This document shows positions 26,301-49,341 of a stretch of 64,000 nucleotides of DNA, piece by piece. The translations under genes and the position numbers were made by a program. The notes beneath the pieces are model-generated. The model did no database searches. It had not been told where the DNA came from and was given only the letters and a program-made list of their open reading frames with translations. Origin of the DNA: Mastigias papua (taxonomy: Eukaryota > Cnidaria > Scyphozoa > Rhizostomeae > Mastigiidae); NCBI GenBank assembly GCA_964019165.1, contig OZ025275.1:15941759-16005758 (forward strand). Direction: 5' to 3'. Each line of letters opens with the position of its first letter. Positions within the stretch are counted from its first letter, which is position 1.

Positions 26301-27604
26301 AGGAGTTATGATAGAACTATGGAGCTCTGTAAAATCTCTAATTTTGTTTGTATAGGGCATGACTTTCTACCAATGGTTTATGTTGATAATGATGACGGTA
26401 GCATCTCATTCATTGGAAAATTGGATGCAGCAATACAGAAGGAGGCAGAGACTATGAGTGCCATGGCAAAATTCCGTTCAATGGATAAGCAAGCTCTTGG
26501 AACATCCTCTTCCAAATCGATTACTACTCATTTGAATGCAATAAAGTATGTTTCAATACTATTACGTCTTTTATCATTTATTAAATTACTTTGCTTTTCT
26601 ATTTGACATTTGCTTTTTACTTGACCATAAAATTGGCTTTCAAGTGTGACACGTCTTCCTACTACTACAGGCATATATTTCTCGTGCTCAAATTAATAAT
26701 TTTCAGCGAAAAATAATAATCTTTTATGCTACAAGCTAGTGTACGCAGCTTAAATCGAAAATTTTAAGAGCAATAGTCATCCAACCACTAATTTATTTCA
26801 AATTTGTGTATTGTTTCTTCTCAAAGGCAACTATCTTACTATGATGGAGAGCGCTCAGATGTTGAGAAGATATCTTCTTGTGGCATGGATGGACGGGTCG
26901 TTATTTGGAATATAAAGGTAATTGAGAAGTAATCTATTTTTAATTTATTTTACAAGTTTGTTTCAAAATTTAGTTGGTGGCGTTCTTGTTGAATCATGGT
27001 TGTATTGAAAGCAGTACGGAACCTTTGTAATTAATTGTTGTGTTGCATCGCCTGGTTTTAAGTTGATTTTATACTATGGCATCTAGTGCAATCAGTCAGC
27101 AAAATTCTCTGTAGTGGATCTTTCATGCTTGGTGTCTCCAATCTCCTTATTTGCAGTTTGTTTTCTTTATTAATTAAGGTTTATTGATGATTTTTCGACC
27201 ATGGTTCAAATCAATAACCTGCACGCTCCATTTTGTTTGACGATGGTTAAAGGTTTTCAAAGTTCCATAAGCATCTATGCAACTTCTAGAACCCTTAACC
27301 ATGATCAAGCTCCCACTGTTTATCTGTTTCTTTGGGTATTTTATGGAAGTCATTTCTGCAAACAAAAGCTGAAGCAGAATTTTAGATTATTACTGAAATT
27401 GTGTTATGTAACATTGATACTAAACAAAGAGTGCTTTAGGATCGAGATTACATATCAATGAATGGGGTTCATCGCAGAATCGTTTTGAATTCCCTCATGT
27501 GCGCTGTTATCGTACTTTGGAGACTAGTGGACATTTCATGTAAGATTTTTTGTATTTTTATGCAGACACTTGAGAAGAAGATGGAGAACTTAAAGATTGC
27601 ATGA
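20395..27604 (+). CDS. ARPC1: Arp2/3 complex subunit 1 (p40/p41, WD40)
   Basis: Ten exons: 20395-20467, 22063-22148, 22405-22470, 23574-23679, 24315-24384, 24863-25077, 25581-25757, 26356-26545, 26827-26917 and 27566-27604. Phase closes at every junction, giving 370 aa against about 370-372 in vertebrate ARPC1A/B. The protein aligns throughout: CHAFNKDRT at the N-terminus, [60 protein letters not shown], and the terminal [11 protein letters not shown]. It would fold into a seven-bladed propeller. The [11 protein letters not shown] segment corresponds to the projecting insert of ARPC1 that contacts actin and nucleation-promoting factors. Role: a core subunit of the complex that nucleates branched actin filaments in the cytoplasm. 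The start is the only ATG giving the family N-terminus. A candidate AATAAA poly(A) signal is at 28137. Only one ARPC1 gene is seen here. Confidence 0.97.
21395..21815. repeat. Two retroelement 3' ends with AAG/ATG tails
   Basis: In ARPC1 intron 1, a segment of about 110 bp (GTAGCTGACTCAATCACCTC.. ..CTCAGGCCCTGTGAGG) ends in (AAG)n(ATG)n at 21601-21695. A diverged second copy (GTAGCCGGCTCAGTCACCTC.. ..CTCAGGCCCTGTGAGG) follows at about 21700-21785 and ends in its own (AAG)n to about 21812. A simple-repeat tail on each copy is typical of LINE or SINE 3' ends, suggesting one copy inserted into the tail of another or a local duplication. Confidence 0.65.
22828..23362. mobile_element. hAT-like non-autonomous element
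   Basis: The ends CAGGCCTTTCCCGG (22828) and, inverted, CAGGCCTCTCCGGG (ending 23362) are flanked by AAACAT on both sides (22822-22827 and 23363-23368). The interior is non-coding. Subterminal GGGCTATAGCCC and GGGCTATAAAAAGCCC palindromes mirror each other. It lies in ARPC1 intron 3. Confidence 0.7.
25437..25529. repeat. Hairpin in ARPC1 intron 6
   Basis: AAGGGAAAACATGGGATTTA..CCTAA (25437-25463) pairs with TTAGGTATAAAACCCCATGT..CCCTT (about 25502-25529). The loop is about 38 nt. Probably the end of a short foldback element. Confidence 0.7.
27237..27304. repeat. Imperfect palindrome in last ARPC1 intron
   Basis: About 68 bp in which the two halves (GATGGTTAAAGG..CATAAGCATC / GATGCTTATGG..-like) complement each other with almost no loop. 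Both strands therefore give similar short frames, which are not genes. Confidence 0.55.
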
Positions 27605-30600
27605 ACTATAGTGCAGATTCAGTGAAAGTTTAAAGCAACATATGTTAACTGCCATTTGAAATTTTGAAATAAGAAATGTATGGTTGGTTTATCTGTGCAC
27701 ATTACGATCTAGTTTTCATCTGTAGTACACTATGCATGGTTCTCACTGTGCTTGGTTCTGTGTGGAAAAGTAGTTGCCCAAGTTTGTTTCAAATCTCTTC
27801 TATCATGTGAAGCGCAATATTGAAAATTCATTTAGATTTTTATGGTAGAGGTTACCACATGTTGCCCAACTTTATTTAGAGAGAAAAGGCTTTATGCCCA
27901 GTTTAACACATTCAATATTGTTTGTGGTTTGAAGTTTTGTCTATCTATTCAGCAGAATATTGCATGAACTAAAAATGCTACAGAAATGAGAAGTTTTGCA
28001 TTTTTCGTGTAAATGGTAGCTGAAACTGGATCGCTTTCCTTTTGAGTTGGAATGAGGTACAATTGTCAGGATGATTGTTCGAGATTTTTATCGGGGAATT
28101 ACTGTGGGACGATGCACTAAGAGCAGACATTTTTTGAATAAAATTTCGGCGAAAGTATTTTAGAGGAAGGCTTTTGGGAAATATTTGAAAAATTTTGACG
28201 ATAGACTTTCAGACATTTGAAAAGGTGTTGTATCCCAAATTAAATATTCTAAACAAATTTCAAAGGTTTAGACTAGCAATGCCCAGACAGACATTCAAGT
28301 ACTTAGGGCATTTGTCCACAAAATTTAACAAAAATTGTTTCTTTAGAAACGATTTAAAATCAGATGTCGTCAGCCCGTGAAATGACAACATCGGATTTTA
28401 AATCGTTTCTAAAGAAACATTTTTGTTAAATTTTGTGGACAAATGCCCTAAGTACTTATTTTAAGTTTGACTTTTTAGGTAACCTCTTTAATTTACTTTC
28501 TTTATTTTTCCTGGACACACATTGATAACAGCTGTTCAAGTTGAAGTGTTTATCCAGGGTAAACATTCGATATTATTATTATATAGGGAAGCATACAGTC
28601 AACTTTCTCTTTATTCTGAGCACGCGATTTTTCAAGAATTTCTTGGAAGCACTATCTCAATCTTTAGTGGGCCGCGAACTTATTTGTGTCCGAAAGTTTG
28701 TCACGCCGAAACTTTGTATATTTAATGCATGCAGAAACACAACAGTTTGCAAAACAATTCATTCATTTAAAGAGTTTAACTAATGCCATGAGGTGCAACG
28801 CTTTGCTTGCCCTTGGTACTTTTATCCTTTCTCTTTTCGTGTAGGTTCAAGTGATTGTGTCAAGCTAGGCAGTAGAAAAATCAATGCTACCGCATGAAGT
28901 AAACCACTTTCGGAAGAATTGAAGTTCATGATTTTCTTAACATTTTCTTACGACTGTGGCCTTTTGAGGCTCATTTACTATCAACTTTTTTCTTGTAAAA
29001 TAACGTATATTATAGCATCCTTTCATCATACTGCCTTTCGATTTGTGCTTTCTTTTAGTTAATTGCCGTTTATTAAATCCAACGTCCTTGGTCCAACCCC
29101 CGTATCTGACTCCGCTACATATTTCATATTTCTCGTTAGTAGCTTCTTCGATCCCCCTTTTTAGTTAGGTCTCGGGATCCTGTGGTCGATGTTTTAGTTT
29201 TACCCTCTACATGATAGAACAGGATTCAGACCCTCGCCACGACGCATTGGACTGCCTGGAAGACCGACGTGACACATTACATAACAAAAACTGGTTTGTA
29301 AATGTATTTTTTGCAGCCTAACTACTATGAAGATATTGAAGATATGCATTCATGATCAGTTATTTAGTGTCCATTACGTTTGTCCTTGAAGTGCATGGTT
29401 AGTTACCAGTAGGGCCACTAAGGTATACCACTTTAGCAGCGGCCTAAGTCAAGTGCAGTCAATTTCGTTCAGTGATTATCATATGTCTCATTGCCCACCG
29501 TAGTTTAAAGAAACAGATAGTGCATCTTCATACGTGTTTATTCCTCGTACTTAGTTACACAAGTGTTGGAGAGTGGTACTTGTACAAGCAATGAAAGAAT
29601 AAACTCAAAATTCCTTATCGTCGATTTTTAGGCCAATCCTTACTGGCGTTACCTCTATTGACACAGTGTTGACAGAAGTGGGCGTAGAAAGGGCCTAGCG
29701 TTTGGAGTGTACTAAAAGACGGGAGATTTATTTCCAGATATTTCATCTAAGATCTTAAACACACCCTAGCCTCCAGCAGGTAAGATTGAAGAAGGAAAGC
29801 TTCAAACTGGACTCAAAGTATTGATCGAAGTCACATTGCAGGCTTTTTATTAGAAACCTGGGTTAAGGCCTAGTAGTAAAAACTATTTAATTTTTGGGCA
29901 CATTTTAATTCTAAAAGTTTCTTAGAAGTCTCTTAATTTACTGAAAACAAATTGTAGTGATAGTCAAAATAAAATGTAAAGACATTGTCTTTCGTAGTGT
30001 CCATAAGGCTTATTGGCTTCAAACCACAAAAAACTTACTATAGTGGACTCTTTGGATCCTTGTAGGAAATTGTGTGTCTCAAACTGTGAAAGATGGAACA
30101 CACATTTATAAAGTTTCTTAACTCTTTCCTTGTAATAGTTTCTTAAATTTTAGGCTGTTTTGTACTAGGTTTCTTATAAACTGATTTCTTATAAAAGGCA
30201 TGTATTACATGTGGTCAAATTCAAAGGAGCAGGGGTGCTGCAGAGGGGTGGACTTAGGGGGCTTGGTCCCTTTGTCAAAATGATGAGAGTTTTTGGTGGG
30301 GATTCAGCTCCCTTCCATTGAGCCTATGCTAGTTCTGTGACTTCCCAGCTTGGTAGTATGAACAAGCCCTTCACTGAAGTGCTTCATAGCAGGTTTCCAT
30401 TGAAAGTTGCAGTGTCCATGTGACCTATTTTTGCACTGACCACTAGCACAAATATATAGCACTGACTGCATCGTAAGAGTTGAGAAACTATGTATATATA
30501 TATCAACTGTTAGTACTGAAATGTGGTCATAATTATTCCAAAAATAAGGATGTTTTTGATCTAGACCTTGTGCTTAGTCCCTTATGAAAAAACTGTTTAG

Positions 30601-31365
30601 TATATTAATTCTCATAGAAAGTGGGGGGGGGGCGGTGACTGTAGCCCCCATTTAGACTGATGTCCAATTTATTCAGTGAATTCCTGGCAACTAGAATGAG
30701 GCAATAGTGTTTCCTAAAATATTTTTACCTTCTCTTCATCATAAACTTGTATTAGATTTGCCTTGAAAAGAGTGCCTATTTTGTGACCCCTGTCCTGTAT
30801 GATAAAATGATGTACACTCTTTTTTTGTAAGAACAATTTTATAAGAACATGAACCTCAGAATTTATGGAGAGTTGACAACAAATTTAGAACAGACTGTGG
30901 CCGAAGCACTATTGTAAAATGATTTGAAACTGATATAAAACTTTTTAAGCTCAACAATGTTGGCTAAAAGTCCTCCAAAAAACCTAACTTTTCAGTGTGT
31001 AAAACAAGTTGTAAGTATACCGAGACTTTTAGATAGGATTATACTTCTGGAAGAATGTATATCTTTTGTCGTCTGCTAAAGTTATTGAAAATTGTATCTG
31101 TTTAATAAGCATCCAATGTTCTCATGTACATTGTCGTCTAATGTCTACATCGCTTACACCCCAATAATTTAAGAACAGATTAAGAACAATTCAGCCTCAA
31201 AATTTTGGAAAATTAAGAACAGCCAACCTGAACAGCAATTTTATTGGTTCTTTTAAAAAAGAATGTAAATCACGTTCTTTGTTGCCATTCGACCATCTAT
31301 GCATTGACTTTTGTAATAGATAGAAGTAAGTTGTAATGATCACAAATTTTAGCGCTTGATCAACT
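27605..31365. other. Intergenic, ARPC1 to SHMT
   Basis: About 3.8 kb. The first roughly 540 bp is probably ARPC1 3' UTR (AATAAA at 28137-28142). A long hairpin is at 28297-28457. 30100-30330 and 30600-30660 contain G/C runs and TTTCTTATAAA motifs like the ends of the window's other small elements. No coding region, tRNA or rRNA was recognised. An AG at about 31351 suggests SHMT may have a 5' UTR intron. Confidence 0.4.
28297..28457. repeat. Long near-perfect hairpin (arms about 70 bp, loop about 19)
   Basis: 28297-28367 and 28387-28457 are reverse complements with only a base change and a single-base gap visible (shared cores CTTAGGGCATTTGTCCACAA and CTTTAGAAACGATTTAAAAT). It lies about 700 bp downstream of the ARPC1 stop and just beyond its likely poly(A) signal. 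MITE or hairpin-RNA candidate. Confidence 0.85.
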
Positions 31366-31718
31366 ATGGCATCAGAAAGTTCATCAATGTTAAATGAGCC
31401 ATTGGAGAAGAATGACCCTGAAATCTATGACTTGATTTGCAAAGAGAAGGAGAGACAAGTGAAAGGCATCGAACTTATTGCGTCAGAGAATTTTACAAGC
31501 ACGGCTGTTTTGCAATGCCTTGGCTCTTGTTTAACAAATAAATATTCAGAAGGAGAGGTGAACAGGAGATACTACAGTGGCAATGAATTCATTGATCAAA
31601 TAGAACGGCTTTGCAAATCTAGAGCACTTGCTGTTTTCCGGTGACGTATTTTCATTTAGTTCTAAACTGTTATTGCTTATGTCATTTCTGTATTTTTTAT
31701 TCATTTTATCACATTTTG

Positions 31719-31808
<90 letters not shown>

Positions 31809-34040
31809 TAAATCTTGCACGAATTCAGTTTCATTTCTTTACACATGCACGATTTATAGAAACATTTTGCAGATAGAAGTCTCATCAACAGTACGGTAAT
31901 CCAAAGAAGTGTTTTACGCCACAATAGACGATTCTTGCACCTGTGTGCACGTGTTAGTGTATCAATGGTGTGGCGGTGTGTACCTCAACTTTGCAACCAA
32001 GGTGTGCGCGATTCGAATTCCACTCCGATACGCGTTTAATACAATGAATTAGGTTTATTGATTCTTTTAGAACTATCGTTTAACGCACGATAGCTTGGGT
32101 GGTAGACAGGCAAGGTGGAGTAGTGTGATACCCAGCTTTAGCTGCAAGTTGACTTTGGTTGATAGAATCAGCGGGCAAAGACTAGCCAGCCATTAAGATG
32201 GATTGCCAAGGACAATAAACTCCCCTTATTTACTTACTTACTAACTTAATTAAATATTAACTTGTTAAATAGCATTATCTATTGTGTCATCGAGATGTAG
32301 ACTTTAGAAGCAGAGTTTTGATTGTTCAACCACAATTCGTTAATTGTAAAGTATACTGTTATTTTTTAGTCTCGATGAAGAAAAATGGGGTGTAAATGTG
32401 CAGCCACTGTCGGGGTCTCCAGCTAACTTTGAAGTTTACACTGGTTTATTAAATCCACATGACAGGATAATGGGCCTCGATCTTCCTGATGGTGGCCACC
32501 TCACACATGGATTCATGACTGAGAAAAAGAGAGTGTCAGCTACGTCTATTTACTTTGAATCAATGCCATACAAAGTGGATCCTAAAACTGGCCTGGTTGA
32601 CTATGATCAACTCGAGCAAACTGCCAAACTTTTTAGACCAAAACTTATAGTAGCTGGGAGTAGTGCATACTCACGAGAATTTGATTATGCGAGATTCAGG
32701 TCTATCTGTGACTCAGTTGGAGCAATACTATTGGCTGATATGGCACACATCAGTGGGCTTGTGGCTGCTAATGTTGTCCAGTCTCCTTTCGATTTTGCTG
32801 ATGTTGTTACAACAACAACTCACAAAAGTTTGCGAGGAGCACGTGCAGGAATGATTTTCTTTCGTAAAGGACTTAAGACGGTTTCAAGTAAAGGAGAAAA
32901 CATAATGTATAACTACGAATCTGCGATTAATTCGGCTGTGTTCCCTGCTTTGCAAGGAGGACCTCATAATAATAATATAGCTGGGGTTGCTGTTGCATTG
33001 AAACAGGCAGCTACAGAAGAATTTCGTTCATATGCAAAGCAAGTGATCCTAAATGCTCAAACACTCGCATCAGTTCTTACAGAGAAGGGATACACTATTG
33101 TTACTGGTGGGACTGACATGCACATGTTTTTGCTTGATGTAAGACCTCAGAAACTTAATGGTAGCAAAGCTGATGCCGTTTTAGAAAAATGTTGTATAAC
33201 TGGTAGGTAGTTATTTCATTTTCAATTGATTTTATATTTATTTGATTATTTTGTTATGAATTTCATTGTGCTCAGTATGTGATTTAGTCTATTCATTTGA
33301 CTGCTCAAGGCTACTTGCAAGTATTCAAAGATATCATGGAAGGATCATCTTCGAGTATTTTGATTGAACCTGTATCTATACAGATATTCGATTGTTTTCT
33401 TCATATCCATCGATTTGTGCTCGTATTTTGCATTGATGTGTCGTTCAGCATGGTTGTTAGATCTAATTGTAGTTGCCTTTTCACCCTTCGATTGAATAGT
33501 TATGACGAACAATTTTATGTTCAAATCATGCATTATTCACAAATCATGCATTGTTCACAACTCGTTTTCTTGCACTTCTGGAATATTGTCATGTTAATAC
33601 ACATCTCGTTTATTCATAACAGGTGTTGTGTTCATGCAAAAATTGAATTAACTTGTTTCCTTGCAAAATCTGTCACCACATTCAAATGCTATAAATTTTG
33701 ATTTTTATTGTTGCTTACTCCTTGAATTATTTTTGCAGCCAACAAGAACACAGTACCTGGTGATAAAAGCGCTTTAAATCCAGGCGGCTTGCGCATTGGT
33801 ACGCCAGCAATCACATCCAGAAACATGAAAGAGGCTGAGATGGAGAAGCTTGCTAATTTAATAGATGATGCACTCAAACTTGCAGTTGAAGTTGAGTTGT
33901 CACTGAGATGTGATGGGAAGGCCTCTACTCTAAAAGATTTCAAATTGAAAGTTTCACAGCCTGAAATTGCAGTTAGAGTTGAAAAACTACGCAATACTGT
34001 TGAAGAGTTTGCCTCTAAATATCCAATGCCAGGTTTCTAA
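31366..34040 (+). CDS. SHMT: Serine hydroxymethyltransferase, cytosolic type
   Basis: Three coding exons (31366-31640, 32370-33202, 33739-34040) with matching phases encode 469 aa. SHMT is a PLP enzyme that interconverts serine + tetrahydrofolate and glycine + 5,10-methylene-tetrahydrofolate, the main entry of one-carbon units. Visible landmarks are [11 protein letters not shown] (about 36-46), SGSPANF (106-112), GHLTHG (134-139), DMAHISGL (215-222), the PLP lysine in [12 protein letters not shown] (K244), [14 protein letters not shown] and [12 protein letters not shown] with the carboxylate-binding arginine. No mitochondrial presequence is seen, so a cytosolic form is likely. Odd point: the nearly invariant EGYPGxRYYGG reads [11 protein letters not shown] (about residues 64-74). 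The catalytic Tyr and Glu on either side remain. The gene is otherwise intact. Intron 1 holds a (TA)n array and a SINE. Confidence 0.96.
31721..31805. repeat. (TA)n microsatellite in SHMT intron 1
   Basis: About 85 bp of TA dinucleotides, 80 bp after the exon 1 donor. Confidence 0.97.
31940..32255 (+). mobile_element. tRNA-derived SINE
   Basis: A tRNA-like head (GGTGTGGCGGTGTGTACCTC, then TTTGCAACCAAGG) has a B-box-like GATTCGAATTCC at 32010-32021. A unique body ends in GGACAATAAACTCCCC and a short (TTAC)n tail at about 32226-32250. Head, body and simple-repeat tail are the standard SINE layout. It lies in SHMT intron 1, same strand. The boundaries are approximate and the source tRNA is unresolved. 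Confidence 0.6.
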
Positions 34041-36054
34041 TCTCAATGACTTTAGGATCTCATCGATTTGAGCTTATATTTTATGTGGACAGTGATAACA
34101 TTTATTAACAACCAGCTTTATTATCTCTTTGTTTTTGTAGCTGATGCTAATTTTCATAAATCGATGATACTTTATATCTTTTTACTATAAACATGAAACT
34201 TCTTTCTACCATTCCTTGTGTTTGTAATCAAGCGGCACGCGAATGTCTCTTTTCCCGTGGAAAGATAGGCTAGTAGCAATCAGCTGTTTTAGACGTCATA
34301 GTTGAGAAAGCCCAGCATTCCTTGCGTACTTACGCAAATGACCATTGAAGTTTGATTCCCATCCAGATATTGCAGAATTTTTCTGGACATCATTTTATTT
34401 CCTTATGAAGTATTCATCTTTGATCCACTAGGTAAAGAATCAAATATATCTTGTAAACATTTTCAAGGGACATATCACTCGAAAAAAATCTAACACATTT
34501 TGTGAAAAACCACAAAGTCACAAAAATCCCGTTAATGAATCGCAGAGAATCACAAAAATCACACAAATATCGTAGATTTTTCTACGATTGACACCCCCCG
34601 AACATTTTGTATTCAAAGGATCTCGTGAAAATCTAGGTGCATGTTTTAATTATTTTATTAAATAAAAATTTCGCGGTGCCGACCTGAAAAAACGAAGTCG
34701 AACTTGTCAAAGATTCAGATTTTTGTATATATGTCAGACACAAGAAAAGGACAGAATGACGATTAAAGAAACGCTTTGGTCAATTATGATTTTTCTTTCG
34801 TAGACGAGAGATTTGGAGAAAATCAATTTGATTATGACTACCTTTCTTGTGATGTGCTGGTAATGATTTTACAAAGAATATTGATCAAAATACAATAATG
34901 ATAAGTAAAAAGGACTAAAGGGGGAGTCTGAAGAATTTGCTTTTGCCGCCCAAGATCAAAGCTGGTTTACTCGAAATTATCAAAGTTCGAGATTCTTGGG
35001 TCACCCTCGCTTTCAGAGGTGCAATAAATAATCTTGAATGGCAAAGCACATGTTTTGAGAAGAGCTCTTCCTGTCTGAGGTTTCCGCCTATCAAATCTTC
35101 CTTTTTTTCCTTTTCTTTTCTCTTCCTATATTCCTTTAAATTGAATTCCTATCCAACAATATGCAACTTTTCAATCACTTAGGTTACTTGTAGTAGCTCG
35201 GCATTTATGGACTTAAAGCATTAGTTTTTTAGAGTTCCCGTGGCTCTTTTTTCTTCACCATTATCATCATTGTGTGCTTGCTTCTCTTCTGTAGAAGCTC
35301 TTTGAATCTTACTCACATGATCAACCCGCATTTCATATTTTGCCTTGAATATACACGCTATTTTTATAAGGATCCACTTTATAAGGAACCTACATGTAGA
35401 AGGCCGAAATATTTAAAGAACTTATACTACTAAAGGAAAAACCCCTAAGGAACTTTTCATTTTCAAATTCTGAGTGCTGTACTCTGATGCAAGTGAAGAT
35501 TATATTACATTGGATGATATCAATGGAATAGACATGATACTTCTTGATTGAAATTATGCTTTTGCATATATGAAACTTACTTTCTGTCGCATTTGTGCTT
35601 TTGAGGTTGAGTTGTAGCCATAATTACAGGTAAAATTCAGAATTTCAATGCTTTTCTAGTGTCTGTGCCATTTTGTGGCACTCTATGTGCAGTGAAAATT
35701 AAGGAACTATTAAGGGGCTTTTAGTACTAGAATTTGATAAAAAGAGGTCGGAAAATAAGGTACTTTTAAAACTAGGCCTTTAGCTAGGTTCCTTATAAAA
35801 AAAGCGTGTACACGTGGGGCATTTCATATGTGTTGTCAAATTAATAAAATAATAGAGAGATTATTGAAACTTAAGAGTCCTAACAATTTAGTCACAAACA
35901 GCAAAAATGCGTACATACTAGCTCAAACCCCCTCCAAAATATATCCACCCGTACGTTCTTGGTTTGAGTTTGACCCATAGAGTTTGACCCCTCCCCCTAA
36001 TCAACCTCGTTTCCATCTGCCTCTCATCTGCGGTGGAGAATTTATTAGGCAAAA
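34041..36054. other. Intergenic, SHMT to DDX47
   Basis: About 2 kb including the SHMT 3' UTR and DDX47 promoter. It contains the inverted-terminal element at 35352-35820 and otherwise nothing recognised. Confidence 0.4.
35352..35820. mobile_element. MITE-like element with TACACGCT ends
   Basis: TACACGCTATTTTTATAAGG (35352) and, inverted, TACACGCTTTTTTTATAAGG (ending 35820) are followed inward on both sides by AAGGAACCTA and further matching blocks, so the terminal repeats extend about 100 bp imperfectly. The interior is non-coding. Similar TTTCTTATAAA blocks near 16.1 and 30.2 kb suggest relatives. Confidence 0.65.
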
Positions 36055-47211
<11,157 letters not shown>

Positions 47212-48075
47212 GCAAGGCAAAGTAGAAGTAATTGAAATATTTATGTCGTTTTTGTTATCTTCCTGAAACAATCATTAAAATAGCATTTATTACTTTCTTT
47301 CCTTGTGTATATTTTATTTCATAACTATATGGTTGCTTTCATTTCACTATTTTAGAATTTGTTGTCATTACTATCTATGATACTATTGTGAGAATCATCA
47401 CATCATCTTATGCCAAGTGACATTACTTTTTGACTTTGAATAAACCACTCTGGCTAACCGCAATAGTAGGATCGATTAGGAATCGTACGAAATCTGTTCG
47501 GGTACTAGTAGAACTGCTTCCAACAATGGCAACAACAGCGCAATTACCATCAACCATAATTGAAATTTCTCAGGGTGCAAATGGGCCTATGTGCATTTCT
47601 GGCTTTCAAGCTAGGTTCTTATAAACTAGGAACAGATTTCGTACGATTACTTGTTGTGACTGTCAAGAAAGTGCTAGTTTTGCACCCCAAATCTAGGCCC
47701 AGCCTCCCAATCGATCCTGCTTGCGTGGATAGCCCAAGTGGTGTACTGCAATTGTTTTCTCTGCTACTGGAACCAACTGAATCAGCATTTATTGATCATT
47801 GCTGAGTTAGTCGCACTCCATGCACAGAATGTTTGATCTTGGAGGTTTTTCTTGCATTCTTAAGCCTCTGATTTCATAGGAAAGTTCGAAGTCGTATTGC
47901 AGATGAAGCTTCTGTCTTCCAAAGAGGGGCTGGTTCCCCACTCTATAGCATCAATGTATTATTGCTAATTTGATGCCAAAAATGTTTGATTGGGCGAATT
48001 TTCTGGGAAGAGGTGATATGGAGCCCTGGGCAACCTACTCCCCCTGCTACCCTCTCGACTAGTCTGACCTTTGTG

Positions 48076-48140
48076 ATTGATTGATTGATTAATTGATTGA
48101 TTGATTGATTGATTAATTGACTGATTGATTGATTGATAGA
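48076..48140. repeat. (GATT)n microsatellite
   Basis: About 15 slightly imperfect GATT units (GATTGATTGATTAATTGATT...). Confidence 0.95.
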
Positions 48141-49046
48141 TGGTTTGTGGCAATTGTCACCTCATGATGAAGCGGACTTTCTTCTATAGTTTGAAATTAT
48201 AGATGTTGTAGCTCGTTTAGGGTTGTAGTCGAATATGGCCAATAAAAGAGAATCATGACAGAATCAGACTAGAACTGTTTGTCTCATTATTGCTTACATA
48301 GATAAGTGCTCCAACGGTTTGCAATGAAATATGGGTGCTTTTGAATATTATCGAAAACTATGAAAGCTCTGATACCATCAAGATACCAGTTGTAAACCAG
48401 TTGAATAAGTTTGAGTAATTGAATACAAATGGTTTATGTCATTCCTGATAATTTATGGTAAGTAATTCATCAACATGTTAAATCCACCGAAGACTCACCT
48501 TTACTTTGTCATACTTACCTTCACATTTACATGTTTTCACATTTTACTGTATCGTTTCTGTTTACCCTTCATTTATTATTTGTAGCCAACTCGATCGAAG
48601 TCAGATAAAGTACTATTTTGATCGAAAGTTTTCGTTGTTCTTCTTTGGAATGAACTTCTGTTGTTGTTGAACATTGTTCCCCCACATTGTTATCCGAAGT
48701 TGCTCTCCCATTTCCCCCAAAATTATTTCTGCAAATTGTTCACCCATACATTTCCTCTGCAATAGTTAGTGTATCGCTGATAGCTATTGTGTCAGATAAA
48801 TCTGTGTGGGGTATCCCAAGGACTCTGCTTGCGTCCCATATTGTTTCTTATTTACGACATTACTTCGTTTGCTGTAAGTTAGAAGCAACTTCCAAAACGT
48901 TTCGGCCATAGGACAACATCTCATCAAAATCCAGAATGCGCCAAAACATATTCAGACGATAATTTTCGGATCATAGGGCAAGCAAGATCGTCCTATCATT
49001 TAAGTGTTTTGGAATCAGTCTACACCTAGTCTTTTGTAAACAAAAA

Positions 49047-49085
49047 GAGTTCATTTTTTCACTTGGACTCTTCAAGTAAAAAATG
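49047..49085 (+). repeat. 39-bp dispersed motif, copy 2
   Basis: GAGTTCATTTTTTCACTTGG followed by ACTCTTCAAGTAAAAAATG. Two mismatches to 36416-36454. It lies about 260 bp before the ITPK1-like start codon. Confidence 0.8.
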
Positions 49086-49341
49086 CTAAATGTTTCTTTC
49101 GCGCCAAATTTCTACTATAGTCAGTGATGCGTTCAGAACGACATCTACCATGCCTCGTTTTCGTTTCTAAGTGTTTCTGTTTTTGTGCAGTTTACATGAA
49201 GTAACATTACAACGCAAGAACGCGGATGAGGGGTGTGCAGGTGCAGTAGGCAGGGCTGCATTGGAAAGTAGCATTCTGTGTGTGGAACTCCACGTAAGGA
49301 TTTTTGTCAAGATTTATCAACAGATGAGCTTATGGGGATAG

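Larger units (their letters stand above)
47212..49341. other. Intergenic, DDX47 to ITPK1
   Basis: About 2.1 kb. Candidate poly(A) signal AATAAA at 47439-47444 for DDX47; the (GATT)n tract and the 39-bp dispersed motif are listed separately. ACGTTTCGGCCATAGGAC near 48900 is unassigned. No gene recognised. Confidence 0.4.

Noticed and set aside
32005..32025. A functional tRNA gene around the B-box-like sequence
   Set aside because: No complete cloverleaf; the head, body and TTAC-tail layout fits a SINE better.
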